NCBI GenBank assembly: GCA_963576565.1
Contig: OY755038.1
Span: 177,312,438-177,376,437, forward strand
Direction of reading: 5' to 3'
DNA length: 64,000 nucleotides
Origin: Aspidapion aeneum
Lineage: Eukaryota; Arthropoda; Insecta; Coleoptera; Brentidae
Position 1 is the first letter of the stretch; each line of letters begins with the position of its first letter. A model generated the notes under the pieces. The model ran no database searches, had not been told where the DNA came from, and saw only the letters and a list, made by a program, of their open reading frames with translations. A program made the position numbers and the translations under genes. Below are positions 1 to 12,900 of this stretch, piece after piece.

Positions 1-1110
1 TTCTTAACAATTGCAACCTTGCTTTATGTTTTTAGGTCAACTGGTATAAGCTGGGGGTGGGATTTTATAGAAAGTTAATTTTATAGAGGTGTATTGGTAA
101 TATATAAATTTTATAAAGTGCAAGTTTGAGCAAGATGATAAATTGGCGTCAGCATAAGGAAGGCTCCTTCTACCTTTTGAAATGTGTAACTTTGGTCTGT
201 TTTTATTTTCTACATAAACTTTTTGTTCTGAAAAAAACTAAATTCCTTATTTTTAATTTTTTTTCGAAACTATGGTGACTATATACATATTTTTTCATTT
301 GAGGGTAAACGAACCTTTGCACTAAATATATATTGGAAGAATTTTTTTCAAACTAGTTTTTGCGCTTTTTATTAAACTAGGTTTTTTCAGGAAAAATACG
401 TATGTGATGTAATATCCTAACGTCAAACCTTCCCAACTCATACAGAACTGAAAATATTTTTTGTTTCGGTTCGGTTCGGTTTGGTTCAATTCAATGAACA
501 ATAATTAATTAAATTCCACTAACAAAATATTTTAATTTACAATTTTATTTATCAGGTGATGTCCAACATTTAACATTGGCTCGTTCTACAGTGCGCCGTT
601 TTAGGATGTGGTGAATTAGAAATGACAGTACCAATTATCAGTATATTTATTTTCCTTAAGGAGACTAAAAAATCTTAATTTTTTTATTCATATTTGCTCT
701 ATATCTTTTTTTCTTAATTTTGCTGTTTATATGTTAAGAGCCCTGGGAGTGTCAATACTTATGCAACAGAAGCTCTTACGTAAACCAACACCAATTATGC
801 CGCAGATGGTTGTTACGGTTTTAACGCCCCCACGACTTTTTGTCATATGATTTAATAAGCGCTGTACTCAATGAATACATTAAATCAAATTATTTTTTAT
901 TTTAGTTTTAGTGCCAAACTAAATTAAGTTGCTTTGTTAAAAAATATATTTATTTTATATATGTAATTTTATTCAAAACAGGAAAAAAGAGCCCAAAATC
1001 CTATTTTTTGCAGGCGACGGAGGTTTTGGCACCCCACGACTTTTTGTCAAATTATTTATTAAGCTATGTGTAGGGTGTCACCATATCGATGTTTTTGAGG
1101 GGTTTAAGGT
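1..1110. other. AT-rich 3' flank, no gene seen
   Basis: No coding potential is recognised. A 16-base word, CCACGACTTTTTGTCA, occurs at about 830-845 and again at 1034-1049, both followed by a run like ATTTATTAAGC, so the stretch holds an old direct duplication of about 204 bp. A short (GGTTC)n-like run lies near 468-490. The block lies downstream of the LTA4 hydrolase gene in that gene's sense and is probably decayed transposon sequence. Confidence 0.5.
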
Positions 1111-1776
1111 GTTTCTTGAGGAGATAGAAAAAAACTGACTTTTACTTGCGTGGCTCGATTTTCAAGTGAAGCTTAGAGGTATAAATCGTATTTTGATATA
1201 CCCAGCCGTTTTTAGGCGATAGTTGGGTTTTGAAAAATCTGCATTTAACTTTTTTATTTATGAAAATTCCATTTTGGTGTTAATTGCTTTTGTATAGATT
1301 TTTCTTTTAAAGAATTCAACTGGTAAAATTGAATTTTATCTGCCACTTTTAGATTTTAAGATATAACATAAAAATTTTTTATGGAATGGCCCTTTTATTT
1401 CTTTATATTCTTAAAAAAAAATTTAATTGTTTGTTTTATTTTATATTTTTTAACTAAATCTAAAATATTTTTAAATTATCAATTTTTTATTAATTAAAAA
1501 TGAAAAGGCAATTACTTAAAAAACAAAAATGTAAAAAACAAAAAAATATATTAAGTGTGATACGATAAAGAAAATGGTTTTTAGTTCAAAAATCAATAAA
1601 AAGCGGGTTATTTCACGAGAAAAAGACCAACTTTATGTAATATCTCGACAACTAAAAGTGTTTTTTTTTATAAATTAAATAGTTATGGGCTCCCTCCCAA
1701 AATGCAGACTTTTCAAAACCCCTTGCAGCTTAAAAACGGCTTGCTAGAGTCAGTTTTTCCTATCTTCCCTAGAAAC
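1111..1776. repeat. Foldback (inverted-repeat) element, ~0.67 kb
   Basis: The left arm, from 1111 (GTTTCTTGAGGAGATAG), is matched in reverse complement by the right arm ending at 1776 (CTATCTTCCCTAGAAAC on the plus strand). A second matched block, AGCCGTTTTTA followed by GGGTTTTGAAAA and TCTGCATTT, lies at about 1204-1248 and again inverted at about 1690-1745. The arms are imperfect and the centre is AT-rich. No open frame is recognised. It resembles a non-autonomous foldback element of unknown superfamily. The truncated LINE starts right at its right edge. Confidence 0.55.
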
Positions 1777-2818
1777 ACTGGATGGCCGGAACTCCAACTC
1801 TTACCAAATAAATGCTGGTGTGCCACAGGGAGCAATCCTTTCGCCAACACTTTTTCTGATTTACATAAATGACCTCATAGATAAAACAGTAAATCCACTT
1901 TATTGCTTTGCAGATGATGGCAATGTAGTCTCCTCAGTCATACCACCCACTCAGTGTCTATCCGCACGTGAATTCCATCATCTTAGACTAACTCAAATAT
2001 CGCAGATAAATAACGACCTGGAGATAATAGAGGACTGGGGCAACAAAAACCTTGTACAGTTCAACGCGCAGAAAACCCAAGCAGCCCTGTTTTCAAAAAA
2101 GACCAGCACCGGTGAGCCAAATATCATGCTATCTGGAAGTGCTGTCACATTGCAGAGCCAGTTGAACATCTTAGGAGTCACTGCAGAGACCAACATGTCT
2201 TGGCACAGTCACGTGGCAGATATAGCTAAAAGGGCGTCCCAAAAGCTTGGGGTGCTATTTCGTACAAGACACCTGTATACACCAAGCCACCTGCTGACAC
2301 TCTACAAAGCCCAGATTCGACCAACTATGGAGTACTGCTCACATATATGGAGTGCGGCACCCAAACATACCTTAATGCAAAACACCGTGCAAAAGCGAGC
2401 TATCAAGCTGATCAATGACCCCGCACTTACCCGTAGCTTGGATAGTCTCGAACATCGAAGAACTGTGGGCGATCTCTCTCTCTTCTACAGGTATTATCAC
2501 GGAAAATGCTCTAAAGAGTTGGCACGTATGATCCCCCCGGGAGTAGCACCTACTAGGCGAACACGTCAAACAGACGGTAACCATCAATTTACTGTCAAAA
2601 TAGAGGCACCAAGAACCTCATTATATCAGAATTCATATCTCTGGAGAACAGCATCGCTGTGGAATAAACTCCCTGCGACAGTTTTCCCTGCAGGTTACAA
2701 CCTGAACCGTTTCAAAACCAACACACACCAACATTTCCGCGCACTTGCCGCTTGTCGAGCGTGATAGGGATCTCCTTGCGAGTGCGCATACCCGTAAAAA
2801 AAATAAAAAAAACACAAC
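1777..2818 (+). mobile_element. 5'-truncated non-LTR retrotransposon (Jockey/CR1-type LINE)
   Basis: Only the 3' third of a LINE remains: the end of the reverse transcriptase, a C-terminal tail, a short 3' UTR and an A-rich tail (about 2796-2815). Endonuclease, ORF1 and the first RT motifs are missing, as expected when reverse transcription starts at the 3' end and aborts. The left boundary is set by the point where RT-like sequence begins, next to the foldback arm. No clear target-site duplication was found. Confidence 0.75.
1781..2764 (+). pseudogene. LINE reverse transcriptase fragment (C-terminal part)
   Basis: The frame reads without a stop to the TGA at about 2762 and encodes roughly 325 residues. 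It opens in RT motif B (AGVPQGAILSPTLF), followed by the catalytic FADD box near residue 45 and the primer-grip region LNILGVTAETNMSW. The C-terminal tail, with LWNKLPATVFPAGYNL, is typical of insect Jockey/CR1-group LINEs. GTG at 1820 is an internal valine, not a start. Because the polymerase palm is cut away upstream, the product cannot be an active enzyme. The clade is not settled between Jockey and CR1 relatives. Confidence 0.8.
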
Positions 2819-3002
2819 TGAAACCCCCCAAAAAATCGAATTTGGGTCATCCTGTAGCTGAAATGTAGTTACTTAAAAAATATATACTACATATTTTTTT
2901 AATAATTTGAAAATACTTTAACCTAATCGTAAACACAAAAAGCAGTGGCGATGACATTTTTTATAAATAGTTTTTGCAGATAATGCGCTTTTGTACAGTG
3001 TC

Positions 3003-3144
3003 TGTCTCCATTTGAAAATGCAAGCGCCCGACTTTGGTAACTTTGCGCCCGCTCTCACGGCACTTATTAGGTCTTAGGGCAAACCTTAGCTCCAACGTTA
3101 GGCCTTGTTTTGCCACGAGCCAGTTGGATTTTCAAATGGAGACA
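3003..3144. mobile_element. Small terminal-inverted-repeat element (possible MITE)
   Basis: The 17-base word TGTCTCCATTTGAAAAT at 3003-3019 is repeated exactly in reverse complement at 3128-3144. The ~110 bp between have fairly high GC and no open frame. This looks like a short non-autonomous DNA transposon. No target duplication can be called with certainty. It sits 118 bp beyond the LTA4 hydrolase stop codon, so it may lie in or just past the 3' UTR. Confidence 0.5.
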
Positions 3145-3198
3145 CGGTATTTACCTAGTAGGTACTCAAAATCAAAACTAACAACATATATTTACTAT

Positions 3199-3204
3199 TT
3201 TATT
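3199..3204 (-). promoter_or_regulatory. Candidate poly(A) signal of the LTA4 hydrolase gene
   Basis: AATAAA on the minus strand, about 59 nt beyond the stop codon at 3263-3265. The flanking sequence is AT-rich and contains other weaker candidates, so the choice is tentative. Confidence 0.4.
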
Positions 3205-3262
3205 TGTAATAAAATATATATTTTTAAAAGTTTTAAAAACTATAAATAATAAAAATAATGCA

Positions 3263-3903
3263 TTATTCTGTGGGTTCTTCTAAATGCAAGTCCTTTGCCA
3301 ATGTGAAAGCGGATACGTGCATCATGTATTGCCGATTTGCTTTAAAGTTATCTATCGCTTTTTGTCGCATTTCTTCCCAAGCGTAGAGATCCCTGTACAA
3401 TGGCCTGACAAATTTCATCCTACCAACTTCATTAACCCAGTGTAAAACAATGTCAACTTTGTCTTCCCAGTGAGTTTTCAAGGCAATTTTTAACCACATG
3501 AACTTAATTTCCGAATTTTTGATTTCGTCAAACAAAAAAATTCTGTTTAGAGCAGTCAATTTTAATATTGATTGAGGTTTAGCTTCCGATAGTTTTTGTA
3601 ATAAATATATGACTTGACTTGTTGCCAATGTTTCTTTATCTTGTTTTGTGATAGGAAAGCAATCTCTTTCGTTCCATTCCAAAAATTTCTTAACTAACTC
3701 ATCACCTACTAAAGCCAGGGATTTATCATAATTGGGAATAATAGGTGGCATACCTGGACTATAAAGCCACTTTTTCCAGTCTATCGTCGAAATACTTACG
3801 TTGGCGGAAAAATGATTTTCGAAAAATTCTTGAAAATCTTTGGTTTCGATCGACTTGTATTTGTATTTATCCAAGTAGGAACGTAGGAAAGGCTCGAAAA
3901 CAT
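3263..3903 (-). CDS. LTA4 hydrolase last exon (C-terminal helical domain)
   Basis: 641 nt from 3903 (acceptor TTTTAG) to the stop at 3263. It completes the split Asp codon and reads [39 protein letters not shown] and [16 protein letters not shown], ending HLEEPTE. Arg and Lys of GRMKF are the conserved carboxylate-recognising pair (human Arg563/Lys565). An open frame continues upstream of 3903 but has no family similarity, so the exon start is set by the splice acceptor and phase. Confidence 0.95.
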
Positions 3904-6900
3904 CTAAAATAGATAAGAAAAGAATAAGTTCCTCATATAAGATTATACTATAACTAGAAGTCGTGAACAGTTTGGTGATTACACCAAGACGATTTTTGTG
4001 CCAAACCGATATGCTCGTATTGGACAGTTTCATGTTCTTTCGCCCGCCTACGTTAAATAAATTTACTGCGCGGGTCCCCGTCACAGACGGCAAGCCATTA
4101 TGCTGTGTTTACTGTGACCCACTGACTCGGTGTGGCGAATTGACGACGACAGAAAAAAACACCAAGCCATTGAGTGAGGGGGACCTGCATATATTTTGCA
4201 ACTGTGGACCTCATTCCTTTGAGTTCCTAATTTTCCGTAGTAGGGCACATTTCCGGACAGGGGTTTTCAAGGGAAACTTGCTTATTTTGATGCCTTCTAC
4301 AAACTAGAGGCGCTCGATACATTTTGACAGTTGTACACCAGAGGTGGGCAACTCTCTTTGACATTTAGGAAATTTTTTATCTTCTTTGGTATCTTCGGGT
4401 TGTCATTACATATAAATCATTTGTAGTCAAAACATGAAGTCGTTAGAGACCATGTATGTGACAGATTTTAAAGTTAAACTATGTCATACATACAGGGCCT
4501 CTAGAAGTAGCGACCTTGTCGCAAATTCCACAGTAAGCCACAAGCGAAAATCAATAAATATAAAGAATGGACCAATCCACTCCCCGATAAGGCTAGTTTA
4601 AGCTCAATTTTTTTGTTCTAATTTTTTTTATTATTACATTTATCCGACATATCCATTTTAAAAAAACTGGCAATCAATCCACCTCCCTGTGGGATTAGTT
4701 AAAAAATTAAAAATATATCAAATAAATGGTAATCGGTCAAATAGTTATTGAGTTAAGAGCATTGGTTATAGAGAGACAGACAGCATTGCGACAGGAAATG
4801 CTGATGCAAACTTAAAATAAATCGACCCATGATGGATCTGATACCTTCCTAGCTAGCCTATTAGCACACTTTAAGTGAAGCCATGATATACCAGGCTTGA
4901 AAACAGTCTTTTGTAAATATCTCAGAAGCTAAAGCTCTAACGAAGTTTTTGATATATAACTGAAGTCTACTATATTCCGACAACCGCATATTGATACGAT
5001 GCTCTGTTAAAAAGTTAGCATTTTTAAAATTTTTCAATTGTCAAAAAACTGTCATTAGCATTAATGGATTTTAACCAAAATCTAATCAGCTTGTTAGAAT
5101 GTCGAGCACTATTTTACCTGAAAATTTTATTAAAATCGCTTCAGCGGTTTATGAGCTATCGTGTTAAGGAAAGAAATAATATACACACACACAGACAGAC
5201 ACCAAGACAACTGCTGACTCTGCAGTAGCGCATCACAGACAGCTGAACATCTACACTGCGAATGCCCTGCCTTATTTCGAAAAAGGCGCCAGTATTTCGA
5301 AGGAGGTACTCCATGGCTTCAAGAAATGAGCCAACTAACTCCCAAGAAAATAGCTTCCTTCGGCAGAAGCTTGCAACTTTTGGAGCCAAAATGAGATGCA
5401 GAGGCACGTCTTTACAAATTTCTAATATCAATATGATCAAGTACCATGTTAAACAGTAACATTCTAATTATTAAGACAAAGGAGGAGGCACTAAATACAT
5501 TGTTTACCGGGACGCCTCAAATGAGCTGAATTTGAGATATGTTGAAGGAAAAACCTTACTGATATTTTTACCAAAAAAAATTTGGGGGGTCATAGGATTC
5601 GTTTTTGAGCTATACTTATTTAAATGTGCGCTACTAAAATATGGGAAAATATGACCATTTGTAGTTTTTTTGTAATAACTTATCGCCAAATAAAAATAAA
5701 AAACTGATATTAGCTTAACTTTATTGGTAAAAGAGTTCTTTTAAGAATTTTATCAGTTTTTGACATATAGTTTCCGTCACATACCTACAGAGTGGCTCAA
5801 AAATAATTAAAAGAAATACAGGAAAAATACCTGAGATTAATTAAATATAAAGAAAGGAAACTAAAAATGCATGGTCAAAATTAACTTCACTTGCTTTCAT
5901 GTCAGTCGCTTTAACTATTCTAGAGTGATGTTTGTATAATAGGTTATGTGATAAGCTTACAGGGTATTTCAACAAAAAAATTAATTCAACGCATGACACG
6001 TTTACTAATTGTCTGCGGAATAGTGTGTTTACCGGGATGCGTTAAAGGAGGTGAATTTATGATATGTTAGGGCCCAAGCCGTCTAAATATTCGTCTCAAA
6101 GAAATTGGGGGTCATTGGTTTCATTTTCGAGCTGTAATTATTTAAATCCGCCACTGGAAGAACGAAAAATGTGACTTTTTGTAGTTTTTTTGCTATAACT
6201 TCTCGTCAAATACAAATAAAAAACCAATATTAATTTTATTTAGTTGAAAAAAAAACTCTTTTTAAGTATGTTTTCAATTTTTTTATAGTTTTTGTCACAT
6301 ATCTACAGAGTGGCTCAAAATATGAATAACAGAAATACAGTAATAATAACTGGGATTTGTTAAATATACCTAAAGGGATGAAATTAAAAATGCATAGTCA
6401 AAATAAATTCATTTGCTTCAATGTGAGTGTCGTTGTAATTATTGTAAAGTAACATTTACATACATAATGGTTTATGTAGTAAACCTACAGGGTAAGTCAA
6501 ACATTTTTTAAATTAAACAAATAATGGGTGTACTAACTGTGTAGCGGAATAGTGTGTTTAACAGGATGCGTCAGATCAGGTGAATTTGAGATATGTTAGA
6601 GCCCGAGCCATCCTGAAACTTGCTCAAAAATATTGGGGGGGGGGGTTCATCGGTTTCGTTTTTGAGCTATACTCTTATGGATTTTCGCCACAACTTCTAT
6701 CTCTTTATAGGGATAAAAAGTTGATATTTAAACTTTTATCAATTAAGTTTGTCCACAGGCTTTCTTTCTGAAAATTTTTGGCAGAACCCCCGGAAAGGGG
6801 TGACTAAACCCCTTTTTGTCCCCACATTTCCTATATTCTAGCATTAAATAAGTATAACTCGAAAACAAAACCGATCACCATCCACTTTTTCTGGAAACAA

Positions 6901-9900
6901 GTATTACGACGGTTTAGGCTCTAACATATCTCAAATTCAGTGCACCTGACGCATCCCAGTAAACATTTTCCATACACTATTCCATAGGCAATTAGTACAC
7001 ATGTTATGGGAATTTCAAAAATGTTTGAAATACCCATTAAGTCTGTTATTATTATTGTATTTCAATTATTCATAGTTTGAGCCACTATGTAGATATGTGA
7101 TGAAAACTATATGTCAAAAAATGAGAACATACTTAAAAAGACTCTTTTTTTCAACAAAATAAAATTCATATTGGTTTTTTATTTTTCTTTCACGAGAAGT
7201 TAAAACAAAAAACTACAAAATCTTACATTTTTCCATAATCCATTCGCGCACATTTAAATAAATATAGCTCGAAAACGAAGCCGATGACCCCCCAATTTTT
7301 TTGAAACAAGCATCCGGACGGTCTAGGCTCAAACATATCTTAAATTCACCTCATTTGACGCATCCCAGTAAACACACTATTTCGTAGACAATTAGTAAAT
7401 ATGTCATGCGTTGAATTAATTTTTTTTTGAAATACCCTGTTAGCTTATAAAATAACCTATTATGCAAACATCTTTCTAGAATAGTTAAAACGACTCACAT
7501 GAAAGCAAGTGAAGTTAATTTTGACTCTGCATTTTTAGTTCCTTGTTTTTATACGTAATAAATCTCAGGTATTTTTCCTGTATTTTTTTAAAATTATTTT
7601 GAGTCACTCTGTAGGTATGTGACGCAAACTATATGTTAAAAATTGATAAAATTCCTAAAAGGATTCTTTTGTCAATAAAATAAGACTAATATCATTTTTT
7701 TGTTTTTATTTGGCGATAAGTTACTACAAAAAAACGACAAAATGTCATATTTTTCTATATTTCAGTGGCGCGCATTTAAATAAGTATAGCTCGAAAACGA
7801 ATCCTATGACCCCCCAATTTTTTTTGGTAATAATATCAGGAAGGTTTAGCCTTCAACATATCTCAAATTCAGCTCATCTGACGCGTCCCGGTAAACAATG
7901 TATTTAGTGCCTCCTCCTTTATTTCATTATGATTTATCCATAAGTCAAAAATTATATTTGCATGATTTCTCTGTTCTGTTCGAATATTTCCTTTTCGCTT
8001 TTGTCCTGTGCACTTATTTACGGTCACAGTTTCACCATTACCCCCTCCAAACTTGTATTCCAGAACCGCCGTTGATGAATGAATGAATGAAGCAATACAA
8101 CTGCCTCAAAATAGGTTGGATGAAAAAATAGAATAATCGGGTTTTGCATGGTCGCTCTTTAGTTGATAATGGTGTGAGCTAAAAACTTACCGGGGCCACC
8201 AACCACAGTCTCCAGATATCTCAAAAATGTTTGGCCTTTCTCATAAGGGATCACCGAAAATGCATCATCAGGATGTACTCCTTTTAGGTCGACAACTAAC
8301 TGAGTAAGGGGGTTGCTGGCTCCTAAACGGTTAACCTAATGACAAAAATAAAATAGTTTACTTTTTAACCGAAAAATAAAATAGTTTACTTTTTAACCGA
8401 AACACAAAAAAACTTTTAGATCTCGAGAAAACTGATATTAGACCCTTATAAAAGTGGTGCTACAAAAGCAACACAAGCCAGATAAAAAAGAACAAGTATT
8501 ATCTGAAGAACCTAATATCGATATAAACAACGGCCTCAAACCGGGCTATTATTGATAGGAGGCGGTAATTAGAGAGTTTTACTCTGCACTATGTTGACAG
8601 TTCTACGCGTTAATATTTCATTATAGGATCCCAATACCGGCGCAGAGTGCCAAAGTCTATGAAGGCATCATCAATATATAAACCGGTTTATTAGTCTAAA
8701 AGAAGGAGACTTTGCAATAGGGACTTCTTGCAATAAAGCCAGGTAATAATAGTGCCTGTTTTACATTTGTAGACTGACAATTGAACTTTCAAAATTGAGA
8801 TTGAATTTAAAAATAAGGACAGTATTTATTCCAGTCGTTTAATACACAATAAAGGCCCAATGTTGACAAGCTGTCATCTTAATAATAAAATTAAAACGTT
8901 TTTAATAAGACCATTGTTGAAAAGACAGTTAAAACTCCCGATACTGCAACAATCTATAAATTTTGGAAACGCATATTTGACATTTTTTGTTAAATATAGT
9001 TTTATAGGTTTGTGATCAATTGACCAAGGTAAGGTTAGTACCGATTTCGATCTGGCAAAAGGACAGGTTATTCATTTGTGAAGTGAAAAAATCCCCATTT
9101 CTAATATAAAAGCTACCAACTGGCAAAATTTTTTGCGCAATCTTTTCCCCGAATAAACAAGAAAACGGAATTACGACCATCGTTGAAATTTTGCAGGATT
9201 GTTTTTCAAAAGGTTTTTAACAACCGTATTGAGACAGTTTTTTGATAGTTATTCTAATTCTCAAAAAAAAAAAAATATATATATGACCAAAAAAGAGGAG
9301 TTGGCAACGCCTTCTCTTTTCACTGGCTTCGTCGAAACTACAGGAAACTGCAATTTTTTTAAAAGTTTTTTGTTATTTTTTTAATATATGCAAAATATTT
9401 TAAAAAATCCATTGGATATGGTTGACAATTTTGACAAATCCTTTCATATAATAAAAAACATTATCGTTTTGTTTTCTTATAAAAGAGTTAATTCGGGTAT
9501 TGTAAAAAGATTTTCAAAATCGTTATAACCATTGAAAGTGTAGTTCAATGGGTTATTACTAGAGGCGCTGCGTGTGCCTCAGAATGGATGTCACGTGATT
9601 TGTGATCCGTTCAGCCTCGGTCGGGTCTACCTATTTCACTGACCAGAATTTTATTGACCAACGAGTTTTTTATACTTTTCGATGTCAGAGCAAATTGTTT
9701 AAGGACGAAACAAATCCTAACTAATAAATCAAAGCTACTACCGCCTTCCCCTAGCCTCTACCACTAAAAAATAAACTACTACCACCTCCCCCTAGATCCT
9801 GTCATCAAATAAACAACTACTACCACCTTCTCCTAGCTTCTGCCACAAAAAAACTAACTACTACCACCTTCCCCTAGCCACTACCTCTAAAAAATAATCT

Positions 9901-12900
9901 ACTACCACCTCCCCCTAGATCCTATCATCAAATAAACAACTACTACCACCATCTCCCCCTAGATTTTACAACCAGAAAATCAACTACTACCAGATTCCCC
10001 TAGCTTCTACCAGCAAAAAACCAACTACTACCACCTTCCCCTAGCTGCTACTAGCAAAAAACTAACTACTACCACCTTCTCCTAGCTTATACCACCAAAA
10101 AGTCAACTACTTTTACTTCCCCCTAGATTCTACCACCCAAAAATCAACTACTACCACCTCCCCCTAGCTTCTACTATTAAAAAATCAACTACTACCACCT
10201 CCCCCTGGATTGTGTCACTAAAAAAATCACTTACTACCACACTCTCCTAGCTTCTACCAGCAAAAAACCAACTACTGCCACCTTCCCCTGGCTTCTGCCA
10301 CCAAAAAACCAACTACTACCACATTCCCCTAGCTTCTACCAGCAAAAAATCAACTACTACCACCTTCCCCTAGCTTCTGCCACCAAAAAACCAACTACTA
10401 CCACCTTCCCCTAGCTTCTACCACTGAAAAGTCAACTACTGCCACCACCCCTAGATTTTGCCACTAAAAAACAACTTCTACCACATTCCCCTAGCTTCTA
10501 CCAGCAAAAAACCAACTACTACTACTTTCCCCTAGCTTCTACCACTGAAAAATCAACTAATACCACCTCCTTCTAGATTCTGCCACTAAAAAATAAACCA
10601 CTGCCACATTCCCCCAGGTTCTGCCAGCAAAAAACCAACTACTACCACCTTTCCCTAGCTTCTACTATCAAAAAACCAACTACTACCACCTTCCCCTAGC
10701 TTCTACCACTCAAAAATCAACTACCACCAACTCCCCCTAGATTCTGCCTCTAATAAATCAACTACTACTAGATTCCTCTAGCTTCTACCACTAAAAAACC
10801 TCCCTTCTAGATTCACCAAAAAACCAACTACTAACTAGTGGAATGTGGTAGTTTGATTTTCTGCTGGTAAAATCTAGGGTGAGGTAGTAGTAGTTGATTT
10901 TTTGGTGGCAGAGGCTAGGGGAAGGTGGTAGTAGTCGGTTTTTTGGTGGCAGAAGCTAGGGGAAGGTGGTACTAGTTGGTTTTTTGCTAGTAGAAGCTAG
11001 AGGAAGGTGGTAGTAGTTGGTTTTTTGTTAGTAGAAGCTAGAGTATTCTGGTAATAGTTGGTTTTTTTCTGCTAGAAGCTAGAGGAAGGTGGTAGTAGTT
11101 GGTTTTTTGGTGGTATAAGCTAGGGGAAGGTGGTAGTAGTTGGTTTTTTGCGCGCCAAATATTTGAACTATTCGTGTGAGCGCTCGCGGCCCCCATTAAC
11201 TCATCACAACGATGCCTTGTTGCCATTTTTGCAGAGCAATACCCTCTTATTACCGCTTTGTTTATTAATAGCCATTTTTACTTTAAAAAAGCAATAGAAA
11301 TATAGAAAACAAATCAAGTCACTGGAATACCACTGAATCATTCTATTTGGTACACACTCTTGCTGAGTGCAACACACTGAAAGTGCATTGGTGGAACAAA
11401 AAAATTTTTTATAGAGCAATCGACAGTCAATAATTATGTTGGCATGCTGACCATAAATGACATAAACTTAAATAAAAAAATAAATAAATACCTATACCAC
11501 TAGGAAGGACAGTCTAGACAACTCAGTATAATGTGGGATAAATCTGTATAAAAAAATATATACAGATGACATTTTTAACAACATGCTCAAAAGCCTCCTT
11601 ACTTAATCGCGTAAGTGAGGCATGGAAAGAGAAAAGTTTTTAATACCTCCAAGCTACAGAAATGAATCTTTGTAAAAAAGCTGCCGAAACCTTAAAACCA
11701 GAGTCGCAAAGTAGTTAAATTTCTTTGGTCCGAAATAAGAAAAGCCAAGAAGTTATGGGCTTTACAAAGATGATAATAAATAGTCCACAGTATATTTCTT
11801 AAGTGATGAGTAAAAGGCTGAATTTTCGTACAACTTTTTCATCTGCAAGAATTCTTAAAAGTAATTCCTAATAGAGTACCCGGGCGTAGAAATCTTTCGA
11901 GCTTCGGACTGACTAAATCAAGCAGTAACAGTAACAGTAAAGAATTAGTAACCAATCCCAAAACGCCGAAATACGTTATAAAATTATTAATTAAATATAA
12001 GTTTAATAACAACATGAGGTTATTCACAGTTTGACTGCATACATGAATTAGAAGATATATTTTCCCCAAAATAGAAATAAAAGTGTAGGCAACATAGTGG
12101 CCTGTGAAATATTTACCCGGACCCAATTTTTTCATAGGCGCGGGTCATGCGCGTCGATCCACTAACGGACAGCATTAGGTGTTGTGGGATGACTTTACGC
12201 TGCAACGCACAGAAGGGACAAAAGAAACAAATTATTTAAATGGCTAAAATAGTAGAAACAATAAATAAAATATAGTTATTGTTGTGATATAAGTTAAAAC
12301 ACGTTTGCGTAACAGTTTATAATGCAATAATTTGCTCTTTTACAGGACTAAAAAAGTTAAAAAGTTTGCGCAAAAAATCGAGATTAGATAACATTAGTTT
12401 AATAAATCTTGAATATTTTATTAAACCTTGCTCAGATTGCTTAGAATATATACCTATATACAGGATCTCCAATTAGAATTTTACAAACCAGGATTTGTAA
12501 AGGACTGGTGAAAATTACATACATCTTTTTAGAGATGGAAACGTTTTTGCGAACTTGAGATCTGTGGCTATCAACCCCTAGCCAGGGTAAAAATTAACCC
12601 TTGATTTTAGATAAGGAAACTCGAGTGATGCCTTTTAAAAGGTTTTTTAAATGCATTGACAGTGCTACTACTAATTCAAAATTATAATAATTAGTTTCTG
12701 AGGTATTCGCATTTGAATAATATAAAAATATGATTTTAAATGCTAATATCCTGAAAACAAAACAGTAAAAATTACAACAACAGTATTTGAAAAGCCAATA
12801 AAAGGCCTTTTCAACATAGTGCCAGTAAACACTTGTTCCTCATTTAACTTTTAGAGGAAACTTAAATTATCTCTCAACTTAAAATAAGGAATATAGGTTA

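Noticed and set aside
3963..4307. 114-codon plus-strand frame overlapping the last LTA4 hydrolase exon region
   Set aside because: It lies opposite the intron just upstream of the exon and has no family resemblance.
9734..10826. Regular short repeats resembling a CRISPR array
   Set aside because: The genome is eukaryotic, and the 41-bp units abut directly with no unique spacers. It is a minisatellite.
11839..12135. 98-codon minus-strand frame
   Set aside because: Leucine-rich and low-complexity, no domain or splice context, and surrounded by AT-rich intron.
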